This document shows, one piece after another, positions 17,371-25,803 of a stretch of 64,000 nt of DNA; positions within the stretch are counted from its first letter, which is position 1, and every line of letters begins with the position of its first letter. Location of the stretch: contig NZ_CP017279.1 of NCBI RefSeq assembly GCF_001750725.1, positions 372,001-436,000 of the forward strand, given 5' to 3'. The position numbers and the translations under genes are program-made. The notes under the pieces are model-generated. The model was not told where the DNA came from, made no database searches, and saw nothing but the letters and a program-made list of their open reading frames with translations. This stretch comes from Enterobacter ludwigii. Its GTDB lineage: Bacteria > Pseudomonadota > Gammaproteobacteria > Enterobacterales > Enterobacteriaceae.

Positions 17371-17934
17371 ATGGAGAAAAAGCATGAGTTAGCGGCAGGG
17401 CCATCCATTCAGGGAGATGGCATTGCGGAAACAACGACAGCGATCGAGGTTTTTTCCGGCCCTGGCATGAGTATCAACCTGCGTTTTTGCCTGATGAAAG
17501 AGGTTGCAGCGTATAAGGCGCAGCAGGGTCAGGCAATTGCCGACCCTGAACAGGAACGGGACGTGCTTGAAAGAGCCTTTGCTGTCGCCCACGCGTCAGG
17601 GCTGGAAAGAGAGAGCGTCAGGTCTTTCATTCAACTGCAGATGGACATTGCGAAGGCTATCCAGCATTTCCATTGTGCCGACTGGCTGATGGAAGAAGAC
17701 ACACCGAGGACACCGATGCCGCTCTCTGCGGTGAGAGCAAAAATTGCCCATGCCGATGAATCAACGCTTCGCAGTATCGCCCGGAAATTAAAAACGGAGG
17801 GCGGCTTTTCCGGAGCTGATAAAGCGGCATTCATGCGAGAAATTCAGCATGAAAAAGTACGTGACAGAGATAAAGAGCGGCTCTGGGCTACAGTTAAAAA
17901 AATCCTGCTTCATTCATCCTGTGGCGCGTCTTAA
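17371..17934 (+). CDS. Chorismate-mutase-like protein (AroQ gamma type) without signal peptide
   Basis: A 187-residue protein. Residues 35-100 carry the AroQ chorismate mutase pattern: LRFCLMKEVAAYK (R38, K43, K49), then AIADPEQERDVLERA, and SFIQLQMDIAKAIQ on a later helix. Gamma-type enzymes are usually exported, yet no signal peptide is visible at ATG 17371 or at the alternative GTG 17359. The C-terminal half (about 115-187) is charged and helical, as in the gamma subfamily. Chorismate mutase makes prephenate for Phe/Tyr synthesis; an extra copy would be accessory. It lies under the TetR-type palindrome. Activity is not certain because not all active-site residues could be matched. Confidence 0.65.
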   Translation: MEKKHELAAGPSIQGDGIAETTTAIEVFSGPGMSINLRFCLMKEVAAYKAQQGQAIADPEQERDVLERAFAVAHASGLERESVRSFIQLQMDIAKAIQHFHCADWLMEEDTPRTPMPLSAVRAKIAHADESTLRSIARKLKTEGGFSGADKAAFMREIQHEKVRDRDKERLWATVKKILLHSSCGAS

Positions 17935-18031
17935 TGGGCGAGTTATCACGCCAGCAGCGAAAGACGTGCTTAATGTTTTCAGGAATACGTTCTCGCGTAT
18001 TTGATTGTGTATTCACTGTGTGAGCAAAAAT

Positions 18032-19087
18032 ATGACGAACACTTCACTTTCCACCGGCCAAAAAATAGTCCGCCTGTGCCTGGTCGCGATTATTCCCCTT
18101 GTCTTGATAGCGCTGTTTCTCTGGTCAGGCGGCTGGCTGACGCCGAATCGTCTGACGTCTGACAAACTGGTTTCGGTATTGCAGAAATCGGGTGGGGAAC
18201 ATCCCGGTTTTCGCCGCAATCACGCGAAGGGCGTGTGCGTGGTGGGGGATTTTATCTCTAACGGCCAGGTCAGTTCGTTATCGCGAGCAGCGCTATTTGC
18301 CCCTGGCGAAACGCCAGTTACGGGCCGTTTCGCCATCGCAGGGGGTAACCCAAAAGCGCCGGATTATGCCGTTCCCGTGCGCAGCATGGCGCTGCAATTC
18401 AGGCAGAGCAACGGCGAGCAGTGGCGAACAGGCATGAACGCGATGCCACGCTTTCCGGTCTCTACCGTTGAAGACTTCTATGCGCTGCAAAACCTGACTC
18501 TGCCCGATCCGGCAACCGGTAAACCCAACCCCGATAAGCTTAAGGCGTTTGTGATCGCGCATCCTCAGATGCAACCCTACCTCGCCTGGGCAAAGCAGTA
18601 TGTACCTTCATCCAGTTGGGCAAGCGATCGCTTTAATAGCCTGAATGCATTTCGCTTTATTGATAAAGCGGGTAAAGAGCATCTGGTCCGCTGGAGTATG
18701 GTGCCGCATATTGGCTCTCAGCCGATGAGCGAGGCGGATAAAAATGATAAAGATTTTCTGCAGCACGATCTTGAAGAGCGCCTGAAGCAAGGGCCGCTGA
18801 AATGGGATCTGATGATTACCGTCGCTAAACCGGGCGATCCGGGCAACGATGCAAGCCAGGTCTGGCCTGAAGATCGGCAAACCATCAATGCCGGCATCCT
18901 CGTGCTGACGCGTGCAACACCGCAGCAAAACGGTCCGTGCAATGACATCAACTACGATCCGCTGATTTTGCCCGATGGCATTGCCCCTTCGGACGATCCT
19001 TTACTGAATGCGCGCTCGGCGGCCTATGCCAAATCCTACAATGCGCGTACCCGTGAACAGTCCCAACAGTCAGGAGCTGGCTTATGA
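18032..19087 (+). CDS. Membrane-anchored catalase-family peroxidase
   Basis: A 351-residue protein with one N-terminal membrane helix (residues 11-31) and a compact catalase fold. The distal His64 sits in RRNHAKGVCV, and the heme-ligand Tyr is in the C-terminal LNARSAAYAKSYNAR. Small catalases of this kind (SrpA-like) are exported to the periplasmic side and act mainly as heme peroxidases with weak catalase activity. I chose ATG 18032 over TTG 18005 because the extension is unsupported. The stop overlaps the cytochrome b561 start (ATGA), implying a shared complex in which b561 could feed electrons. Confidence 0.82.
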   Translation: MTNTSLSTGQKIVRLCLVAIIPLVLIALFLWSGGWLTPNRLTSDKLVSVLQKSGGEHPGFRRNHAKGVCVVGDFISNGQVSSLSRAALFAPGETPVTGRFAIAGGNPKAPDYAVPVRSMALQFRQSNGEQWRTGMNAMPRFPVSTVEDFYALQNLTLPDPATGKPNPDKLKAFVIAHPQMQPYLAWAKQYVPSSSWASDRFNSLNAFRFIDKAGKEHLVRWSMVPHIGSQPMSEADKNDKDFLQHDLEERLKQGPLKWDLMITVAKPGDPGNDASQVWPEDRQTINAGILVLTRATPQQNGPCNDINYDPLILPDGIAPSDDPLLNARSAAYAKSYNARTREQSQQSGAGL

Positions 19088-19629
19088 AACAGGTTGCTTA
19101 TTTCCATCCGGCGTTGCGCATTCTGCACTGGTTCATGGCGGCGGCTATCGTGGCAATGCTGTTTATCGGCATTGCGATGGTTTCAACCATTTCGTCGAAG
19201 CATGCCCTGCTGGTGGCGATCCACAAACCGCTGGGGCTGATGATTCTGGTTCTGGTGGTGGTCAGGCTATGGCTGAGGTTTTATACCTCCGTCCCTTCGC
19301 TACCGGCTTCCATACCGGCCTGGCAGCGCCTGATAGCGCATCTCTCACACTGGGTGTTATACCTCATGATGTTCCTTCAGCCCCTGATTGGCTGGGCGAT
19401 GCAGTCAGCGGCGGGGTACCCCATCACCCTCGGCGGCGGGGTTGTTTTGCCACCCATTGTTCCGGTGAATAACGACTGGTTTGCCATTCTGCGCCCTTTG
19501 CACTCTCTGGTTGCGCTGATGCTATTTGCTACCGTGATGCTGCATTTGGCGGCCGCGCTTTTTCATGCGTTAGTGCTGCGAGATGGCGTCTTTGACAGTA
19601 TGGCGGGGACCGGCAGACGGCGGCAGTAA
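19084..19629 (+). CDS. Cytochrome b561-type membrane protein
   Basis: A 181-residue, four-helix di-heme cytochrome of the bacterial b561 family. Candidate heme ligands are H8 and H15 (FHPALRILHWF), His in LVAIHKPLG, RPLHSLVALM and MLHLAAALFH. The family moves electrons from quinol to periplasmic acceptors. Its start overlaps the stop of the catalase-like gene, so the pair is likely a quinol-linked peroxidase module. The pairing of these two families recurs in proteobacteria, as I recall it. Confidence 0.86.
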   Translation: MKQVAYFHPALRILHWFMAAAIVAMLFIGIAMVSTISSKHALLVAIHKPLGLMILVLVVVRLWLRFYTSVPSLPASIPAWQRLIAHLSHWVLYLMMFLQPLIGWAMQSAAGYPITLGGGVVLPPIVPVNNDWFAILRPLHSLVALMLFATVMLHLAAALFHALVLRDGVFDSMAGTGRRRQ

Positions 19630-19704
19630 AGGCGGCCTGTCGGTAGGTTTTCGCTCTGCTCTCTGATATCTTATTGATCTGTATACTGACAATGGGTTAC
19701 GGCT

Positions 19705-20292
19705 ATGTCCACCGAACGTTCACAGAAAGCAAACGACATTGTATTTTTCACCCGACAATTACTTACCACCGGTGGCTACCGAAGCTTCAGTTTTGCCGAC
19801 CTTTCTGAAAAGGTGAATATTCGCAAGGCGAGTATTCACCACCATTTTTCAAGCAAGGCGGAGCTGGTAAGGGTCGTCGTGAGCGAGTATCGCCAGGAGG
19901 CCCGCGCCGGAATGCAGGCATTAAGCCATCAACTAAATAATCCGGTTGCCGAACTTCAGGCCTATGCCGATTATTGGGCCAAATGCATCCAGGACGGTTC
20001 TGCGCCATTTTGTATCTGCGCGATGCTTGCCGCCGAACTGCCGACGTTGCCGCCCGAAGTCGCTTCGGAAGTGACGGGACATTTCGCCGATCTCTCTGGC
20101 TGGCTGACGGAGTTGCTTCAGAGAGGAGAAAGGGAAAAATGCTTTACTGTCCGGTCAACCCACGCCAGCGAGGCGGGGCAGTTAATGGCAACGGTACATG
20201 GTGCCATGTTAGCCGCACGCGCGTTTAACGACGCGAAAGTATTTCAGCAAATCGTCCAGCCGGTCATCGACAATATTCTTGTGTCGGATTGA
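19705..20292 (+). CDS. TetR/AcrR-family repressor
   Basis: A 195-residue regulator: N-terminal helix-turn-helix (FADLSEKVNIRKASIHHHFSSKAELV) and a C-terminal ligand-binding domain with several Cys (PFCICAMLAAE, KCF), which may matter for redox or electrophile sensing. Two such Cys in an F-C-I-C pair recall electrophile sensors, but that is inference. It follows the catalase/b561 genes by 75 bases with an AGGTTTTCG half-site in between. The best candidate operator is the palindrome at 17271-17290. Confidence 0.85.
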   Translation: MSTERSQKANDIVFFTRQLLTTGGYRSFSFADLSEKVNIRKASIHHHFSSKAELVRVVVSEYRQEARAGMQALSHQLNNPVAELQAYADYWAKCIQDGSAPFCICAMLAAELPTLPPEVASEVTGHFADLSGWLTELLQRGEREKCFTVRSTHASEAGQLMATVHGAMLAARAFNDAKVFQQIVQPVIDNILVSD

Positions 20293-20701
20293 TCGCTCGA
20301 TAGCACGACATTGCCCTTTTAACCTGCTTATAAGGGCGCAATGTGCATCTCTCCTGAGGGTATTCCGTACCAATAATTGACCACTCCGCACAAATTCTGA
20401 CCGTTTAAGACGCAACGGGGGATTAGAAACGACAATTTTTTCAAATTCCGCCTTCGTCCAATTTTAATAACCTGCTCTGTCTCATATTATCATGGTGTAA
20501 AAGGGAGACAGGGACACGTCTGAAGGCTAATCTTTGTTAATGACGATACGGCAAGCAACAACGTCGGGATGGCTGTCATGGACCGTTAAACGAGAGTATA
20601 ACGGGACCGTTTCGTCCTGGAGTCTTATCTGGTTGGCTGGTAACAATTTGTGTCAGAATAGACGACAAGACATACCTATTTCCTTAATGGAGTCATCGCG
20701 C
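20293..20701. other. Gap with an imperfect inverted repeat and leader of the next operon
   Basis: The 409 bases hold an imperfect stem near 20309-20343 (CATTGCCCTT / AAGGGCGCAATG), which may end the TetR transcript. The reading frame of the following gene stays open to 20534, but the extra 56 codons look like leader, not protein. No RNA gene or mobile element is visible. Confidence 0.4.
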
Positions 20702-21196
20702 ATGAGAATGGCAATCACCCTACTTTTCTTGATTATTTCGACCTGTTCCTGGGGGAAGGAACTCCCTAAGCTTGAAGGGAAACCCGTGTTAACCATCTCC
20801 GGGAAAATCGAGAACAGTAATCAAAATGGCGCTGCAGTCTTTGATATCGCTGGCCTGGAAAAAATCGGCCTCGTTACCATGCGTACCCGTAACCCATGGT
20901 ATAATGACCAGACAAGCTTTGAGGGTATTCCCATGAAAAAACTCATGGAACTGGTCGGCGCCAAAGGCACTGTTCTGAGTGTAACCGCGCTCAATGATTA
21001 TACGACTGAAATTCCCATTGAAGACTTCACAAAATATAACGTGATCCTTGCAATAAAAATGAACGGCCAATATATGCGCGTTCGCGACAAGGGCCCTCTG
21101 TTTATTGTCTATCCTTATGAAAGTAACAAAGAGTTGGATAACCAGGTCTATTACTCGAGATCAGCATGGCAGATTAGCAAAATGGTCGTAGAGTAA
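20702..21196 (+). CDS. Periplasmic oxidoreductase-molybdopterin-fold protein
   Basis: A 164-residue exported protein with a signal peptide cleaved near TCSWG|KE. The body (PVLTISGKIENSNQNGAAVFDIAGLEKIGLVTM, then NPWYNDQTSFEGIPMKKLMELVGAKGTVLSVTALNDYTTEIPIEDF) matches the small SUOX-like/oxidoreductase molybdopterin-binding fold. It lacks the Cys that would coordinate molybdenum, so it is probably a cofactor-free binding domain. ATG 20702 has GGAG nine bases upstream. The gene lies 16 bases before a GGDEF-EAL gene, so it likely senses a periplasmic signal for that enzyme. Confidence 0.75.
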   Translation: MRMAITLLFLIISTCSWGKELPKLEGKPVLTISGKIENSNQNGAAVFDIAGLEKIGLVTMRTRNPWYNDQTSFEGIPMKKLMELVGAKGTVLSVTALNDYTTEIPIEDFTKYNVILAIKMNGQYMRVRDKGPLFIVYPYESNKELDNQVYYSRSAWQISKMVVE

Positions 21197-21212
21197 TAAT
21201 CTGGAGAAATGC

Positions 21213-23156
21213 ATGAACAGGATCCTGGTAGGCATTATATTTTTCCTATTCATTACAACCGGGTATATTTCATTTCTTTTGCATGAGCGGCAGGAGGATC
21301 TGCAAAAACTCAACCATTATAAAGACTCCTGGTCTGTCTCTCAGATGGTTTCAGAATACTACAGGCTGGAGTCGTGGATCAGCCGTTATTCTGACAATAA
21401 TCCTGATATCACCATGGACGATCTCCGCATGCGGCTGGAGATCATGCTTAGCCAGCGTGAGTTACTGAAAGAAGGCGATTTAGGGAAATATGTAAAGTCG
21501 AATAAAAGCCATAATGCACTGGCAAAAAATCTGCATGAAACGCTTGATTATCTTGATCATCATCTGGAAGGGATGAGTCGCGCTCAACTTGCTGATTATC
21601 TTGAGAAAATGTATGCGCTTGATTCCTCCCTTAGCCAGTTTTCATCCAGTGCACTCTCCAATGATGTTAACTCCATCAACGAGACAAACCAGAATATACA
21701 AAAGCTGTATCGTATCTACTCAGGCCTTTCGGTTCTGCTGATTATTTTAAGTGCGATATTGGGTGTTTTAAACGTCTGCCAGAACAGGAAGATACTTAAA
21801 ACTCACCGACAGGTTACCAGCCTGGCAAATGAACTTCAGAAATCGAAGGAAATACTCCAGCAACAGAATAAAAAACTGGCGTATGACGTTTACCATGACT
21901 CGTTGACGGGGCTTAAAAACAGGCTTTATTTCTGGGATGATCTTATTAATAATATCTCGATAGCGAGCCGCATACACAGGCCTGTCACGGTCATGTTGTT
22001 TGATCTCGATCGCTTTAAAGAAGTCAATGACAGCTTTGGTCACGATGCCGGCGATCTGTTATTGCGTGAGGTTGCGCACCGTTTATCCTCCATGAGCAAC
22101 GAAACAAATACATTCTATCGCCTCGGGGGCGACGAGTTTGCATTATTGTCGCATGAGCTGACAGAAGAAAGTGCCGTTAATCTGGCAATGGAAATCTGTG
22201 AGTGCATTAAAAAGCCTTACATAATAGGTAACTCTAACGTCACCATTGGTACCTGCGTCGGTATTGTTGTTTCAGAATTAGAACGACGTTCAGATTACCT
22301 TTATAAGTTTGCCGATCTTGCTCTGTATGAAGCTAAACGTGCAGGCTTAAACATGATCAAAGTGTTTCGCCGCATCATGCTGCAAAAGCTCGAGGAAAGC
22401 AGAACCCTGGAGCGTGATTTATCAGTGGCAGTCGCAAATAAAGAGTTGGTCGTTTACTATCAGCCGATTGTTGATTCGTACACCACTGAAATATATGGCT
22501 ATGAAGCCCTTCTGCGCTGGAATCATCCCGTTAAGGGCATCATTGCGCCGGATGATTTTATTTCGGTAGCAGAGAAAACGGGATTCATCCATGAGATAGG
22601 CAAAGCCGCGCTTGAAATCGCCTGCAAGGAAGCGACGACATGGAAGGTGCCAGCAAGGATCTCTGTCAACGTGTCTCCGGTGCAGTTAAGCAGTATGAAT
22701 TTTGTCGATACAGTACGCGCAGTGCTGGCCGAAACGGGGTTGCCCGCTACCCGGCTTGAGCTGGAAGTGACGGAATCTTCGCTGTTTACCGACAGTGAAA
22801 CCCCCATCGAAATCCTTATGGCGCTCAGAGTGCTGGGCATAAAAATCTCTATTGATGATTTCGGTACGGGCTATTCCTCCCTTTCAAGATTGATTCAGTT
22901 AGGCTTTGATAAAATAAAAATCGATAAATCTTTTGTGCGAACAATATCCACGGATGAAGAAACTCAGACCATCGCAAAATTAATGGTCGGCATGGCGAAA
23001 TGCCTTGATATGGTAATTATTGCTGAAGGCGTTGAAACCAATGATCAACTGTTATGCCTTCAACGTTTGGGGTGTGATTTGGCACAAGGATATCTCTTTG
23101 GAAAGCCCGCGCCCTTTATCAGTCAATCAATCAAAGCGGGTGAAACACTTGTTTAA
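21213..23156 (+). CDS. Membrane GGDEF-EAL c-di-GMP enzyme
   Basis: A 647-residue protein: TM1 at 5-23, a helical periplasmic domain of about 145 residues, TM2 at about 172-192, a coiled coil, then GGDEF (intact GGDEF near 304-308; no upstream RxxD inhibitory site) and EAL (intact E-A-L near 431, DDFGTGYSS, KIDKSFV). Both catalytic motifs look complete, so it may make or degrade cyclic di-GMP. GGAGAA precedes the ATG. The periplasmic domain could contact the exported molybdopterin-fold protein encoded 16 bases upstream, an arrangement that suggests a ligand-responsive switch for motility or biofilm. Confidence 0.9.
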   Translation: MNRILVGIIFFLFITTGYISFLLHERQEDLQKLNHYKDSWSVSQMVSEYYRLESWISRYSDNNPDITMDDLRMRLEIMLSQRELLKEGDLGKYVKSNKSHNALAKNLHETLDYLDHHLEGMSRAQLADYLEKMYALDSSLSQFSSSALSNDVNSINETNQNIQKLYRIYSGLSVLLIILSAILGVLNVCQNRKILKTHRQVTSLANELQKSKEILQQQNKKLAYDVYHDSLTGLKNRLYFWDDLINNISIASRIHRPVTVMLFDLDRFKEVNDSFGHDAGDLLLREVAHRLSSMSNETNTFYRLGGDEFALLSHELTEESAVNLAMEICECIKKPYIIGNSNVTIGTCVGIVVSELERRSDYLYKFADLALYEAKRAGLNMIKVFRRIMLQKLEESRTLERDLSVAVANKELVVYYQPIVDSYTTEIYGYEALLRWNHPVKGIIAPDDFISVAEKTGFIHEIGKAALEIACKEATTWKVPARISVNVSPVQLSSMNFVDTVRAVLAETGLPATRLELEVTESSLFTDSETPIEILMALRVLGIKISIDDFGTGYSSLSRLIQLGFDKIKIDKSFVRTISTDEETQTIAKLMVGMAKCLDMVIIAEGVETNDQLLCLQRLGCDLAQGYLFGKPAPFISQSIKAGETLV

Positions 23157-23219
23157 TCCTGCGGTGACGCTCACTGGTCAACACGTGTGCCTGGCGCCTG
23201 GAAGAGAAGAGAGGGCGAT

Positions 23220-23606
23220 ATGCAGGCGCAACGGCTGATGGGGGAGGGGTATGAACCGTACGTTGAGCAACAGGGTGACAGACTGACCTACTCTTTGCCG
23301 GTCGATTCCGGATTTGTCAGTTTTAACTTCACGTTTGATCTTCGCCAGACCGATCTGGATGTCCTGCTGTCGAGCGATTACAGGCGAGCCGTCCTCGAGA
23401 TCACGGCCCACACTTTGCTCCAGCATTCGACACTGAAGGGGAATGACCGTTTCACTCAGAAAGACTTCGACAACCTGGTCGCAGTCACACTCCACGCATC
23501 GCTGGCGCTTTTGCACATATTCATTTCGCGCGTGAGCCGTGAGCACAATATTGCCATTGACCATTATGTCGAAGAAATACTCCACCGACGAACACGCCGC
23601 GGCTGA
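23220..23606 (+). CDS. Small protein of unknown function
   Basis: A 128-residue, cytoplasmic-looking protein that starts at ATG 23220 behind GAGAGGG; the open frame at 23187 is not supported. It has an amphipathic N-terminal half (EGYEPYVEQQGDRLTYSLPVDSGFVSFNF) and a helical C-terminal half ending in R-R-T-R-R-G. I do not recognise the family. It follows the GGDEF-EAL gene on the same strand after 63 bases and could be a third member of that operon. Confidence 0.55.
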   Translation: MQAQRLMGEGYEPYVEQQGDRLTYSLPVDSGFVSFNFTFDLRQTDLDVLLSSDYRRAVLEITAHTLLQHSTLKGNDRFTQKDFDNLVAVTLHASLALLHIFISRVSREHNIAIDHYVEEILHRRTRRG

Positions 23607-23714
23607 ACAGGCCCGAAGCCTGATCAATGTGTTCCTGATACTCCCCTCAACGCGAACATGACTGCCCCTCAACAGAAGCAGCCTGCATCTGCAATTTGCT
23701 GCAACACGGTCGCG

Positions 23715-24191
23715 TTATTCGGCAAAGTTCAACAGCGCGTTACCCTCCAGGCGATACCGTACCCATTCGTTTTGAGGTAATGCGCCAATGCTGAGGTAAA
23801 AATCAATTGCGGGCTGGTTCCAGTCCAGTACGCTCCATTCAAGGCGTCCGCAGCGCCGTTCCACGGCATATTGCGCAATTTTCTTCAGCATCGCTTTTCC
23901 CGCGCCCTTGCCGCGATAATCGGGGGAAATATACAAATCTTCCATATAAATACCGTTACGTCCAAGCCATGTGGAGTAGCTGGTGAAGAACACGGCGTAT
24001 CCGGCGATTTTCCCTTCAATCTCGCAGATTAACGCTTCGGTATGGCTGCCGTCGCCAAAGAGTGTTTCGCGAATCTCATCCGGTGTGGTGACCACTTCTT
24101 GCGGGGCTTTTTCGTAAACCGCCAGCTCATAAATCATATCGTAAATAGCGGAGGCATCTTCCGGGCGGGCCTGGCGAAGGCTGATACTCAT
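23715..24191 (-). CDS. GNAT N-acetyltransferase (diamine/SSAT-like)
   Basis: A 158-residue acetyltransferase. It carries the acetyl-CoA loop YRGKGAGKAML, the preceding GIYMEDLYISPDYRG and the C-terminal RLEWSVLDWNQPAIDFYLSIGA, a pattern shared with spermidine/spermine and diamine N-acetyltransferases and thialysine acetyltransferases. Substrate is therefore probably a small amine, but this is inference from overall resemblance. It is divergent from the LysR gene at 24284, with 92 bases between them. Confidence 0.85.
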   Translation of the reverse strand: MSISLRQARPEDASAIYDMIYELAVYEKAPQEVVTTPDEIRETLFGDGSHTEALICEIEGKIAGYAVFFTSYSTWLGRNGIYMEDLYISPDYRGKGAGKAMLKKIAQYAVERRCGRLEWSVLDWNQPAIDFYLSIGALPQNEWVRYRLEGNALLNFAE

Positions 24192-24283
24192 ATGTTTTCC
24201 TGTCTTTTTTGCAAGGCATCGTTATTGATGGCATTAAGCATAGGGGGTATTGTCAGAAGAATTAAGTGCAATGAAATCACCCA

Positions 24284-25243
24284 ATGATGAATATTATGCA
24301 TCCAGCGCTGCGACGTCTTGATTTAAACCTGCTGCTCATTTTTGACGCCATTTATCGGCACTGTTCCGTTCGCCTCGCTGCGGATGAACTGGCGATGAGC
24401 ACCTCTGCGTTGAGCCACGCACTGTCCCGACTGCGTATTGCGCTCAATGACCCGCTATTTTACCGGGAAGGACACCGGATGTGCCCAAGCGTGTATGCCA
24501 CCCAGCTCGCGCCCTCTATTGCATCAGCACTGAAATTTCTCAATCAGGAGCTGACTGTACAACCGGCGTTCGTGGCTTGCGAAAGCACGGAGCGGATCCA
24601 GATTGCGATTACGGACTTTACCGCGTTGTGCATTTTCCCGACGTTGATGCAGAGGCTGCAGCAGGAAGCTCCTGGCTTGCGCTTTGATTTACGCTATTTG
24701 CCACACAGCCCGGCGCTGAACGAACTGTTGGCAGGAGAAGTGGATCTGGCGCTGGGATTCAGTACACCCGACGATATCCGTCACAATGAACTGGACGAGA
24801 TAAACTGGTTTGAGGATGAGTATGTTGTCATCAGCAATACCCGCCGAACACAGCTGACGCTGGAAGATTATCTTGCCGCACGGCATCTGGTGATAACCCC
24901 CTGGAACGAAAAGCAGGGTGTACTGGATTTACGGCTTGAGCAGTTGGGGTATACGCGGCAGATAGCGCTTAAGACGCCATCCATGCTGAGTGCCCCGTTT
25001 ATCGTTGCGGAAAGTGACCTGCTAATGGCCATCCCCCGTTTTGCTGCTGAGAAGCTGAAACATGCTGCCAGTATTCAGATTTTTTCATTGCCGTTCACCA
25101 TAAGCCCGTTTGAAGTAAAGATTTACTCGCATAAACGCAGTGGCCAGAGAGGGGCAACCAAATGGCTGAAGACGACACTTCACATGCTGGCGGACGAGTT
25201 GCCGCAAAACATTTATGGCCATGCAACTGACAGTCGAATTTGA
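24284..25243 (+). CDS. LysR-family transcriptional regulator
   Basis: A 319-residue LysR regulator of the NodD/LeuO-type branch, with the start RRLDLNLLLIFDAIYRHCSVRLAADELAMSTSALSHALSRLR and an effector domain (ITDFTALCIFPTLMQRL and following). Several in-frame Met codons at 24284, 24287 and 24296 could serve as start. It is divergent from the acetyltransferase gene and 15 bases upstream of the small NTF2-like gene. It probably controls one or both of those neighbours. Confidence 0.87.
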   Translation: MMNIMHPALRRLDLNLLLIFDAIYRHCSVRLAADELAMSTSALSHALSRLRIALNDPLFYREGHRMCPSVYATQLAPSIASALKFLNQELTVQPAFVACESTERIQIAITDFTALCIFPTLMQRLQQEAPGLRFDLRYLPHSPALNELLAGEVDLALGFSTPDDIRHNELDEINWFEDEYVVISNTRRTQLTLEDYLAARHLVITPWNEKQGVLDLRLEQLGYTRQIALKTPSMLSAPFIVAESDLLMAIPRFAAEKLKHAASIQIFSLPFTISPFEVKIYSHKRSGQRGATKWLKTTLHMLADELPQNIYGHATDSRI

Positions 25244-25258
25244 ATGAGGGTAAATGCC

Positions 25259-25615
25259 ATGCTTCTGGAACAGTTGAAAACGCTGGAACGCACGCTTCAT
25301 GGCAGCAGGCGCAACGATCGTGAATGGCTTGAACAGATACTTCACGACCAGTTCAGGGAAATGACACGATCAGGTGTGTTGATCGATCGTTCGCAGACAA
25401 TAGAGGCACTTTCTGCCGAAACAGTTATCCCGACCATTCTCAGCAGCGACTTTCAGCTCATCCAAATAAGAGAGGATGTCGCGATATTACACTACAGGAC
25501 ATTCAATGCGGACGGCGCTCGCCCGATTTTGCGTTCTTCGTGTTGGGAGCGGGCCGGGAGCGGGCAATGGAAACTGGTATTCCATCAGGGGACACCTGTT
25601 GCGGTGAGCGGATAA
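25259..25615 (+). CDS. DUF4440/NTF2-like small protein
   Basis: A 118-residue protein (MLLEQLKTLERTLHGSRRNDREWLEQILHDQFREMTRSGVLIDRSQTIEAL ... VFHQGTPV) with the cone-shaped NTF2-like fold pattern of the DUF4440 family, often calmodulin-kinase-association-like or small-molecule binding. No catalytic residue can be assigned. ATG 25259 follows AGGG; an upstream ATG at 25244 directly abuts the LysR stop codon. It is probably co-transcribed with that LysR gene. Confidence 0.7.
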   Translation: MLLEQLKTLERTLHGSRRNDREWLEQILHDQFREMTRSGVLIDRSQTIEALSAETVIPTILSSDFQLIQIREDVAILHYRTFNADGARPILRSSCWERAGSGQWKLVFHQGTPVAVSG

Positions 25616-25730
25616 GGTCCCAGGAGCGCACCGCAGAAAACGATTTCTGGATCTCAAGTGGGGTGAGTTAAGCCAGCCGACGGAGTGACCTGAAATAGCG
25701 GCATTACTCCGCACTCATTTTAAGTTTGTG

Positions 25731-25800
25731 GGGTCGCTTATCGCTCGTAGCAAACCTTGCGGCTCTTATGTCGGTCCGCTTTGTGCCAGAAGCGGACGTT
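25731..25800 (+). repeat. Dispersed double-hairpin repeat, copy B
   Basis: Contains a first weak hairpin around GGTCGCT...AGCAAACC, then GTCCGCTT-TGTGCCAG-AAGCGGAC as a perfect second hairpin. It sits between the NTF2-like gene and the convergent MFS gene. Confidence 0.8.
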
Positions 25801-25803
25801 ATG

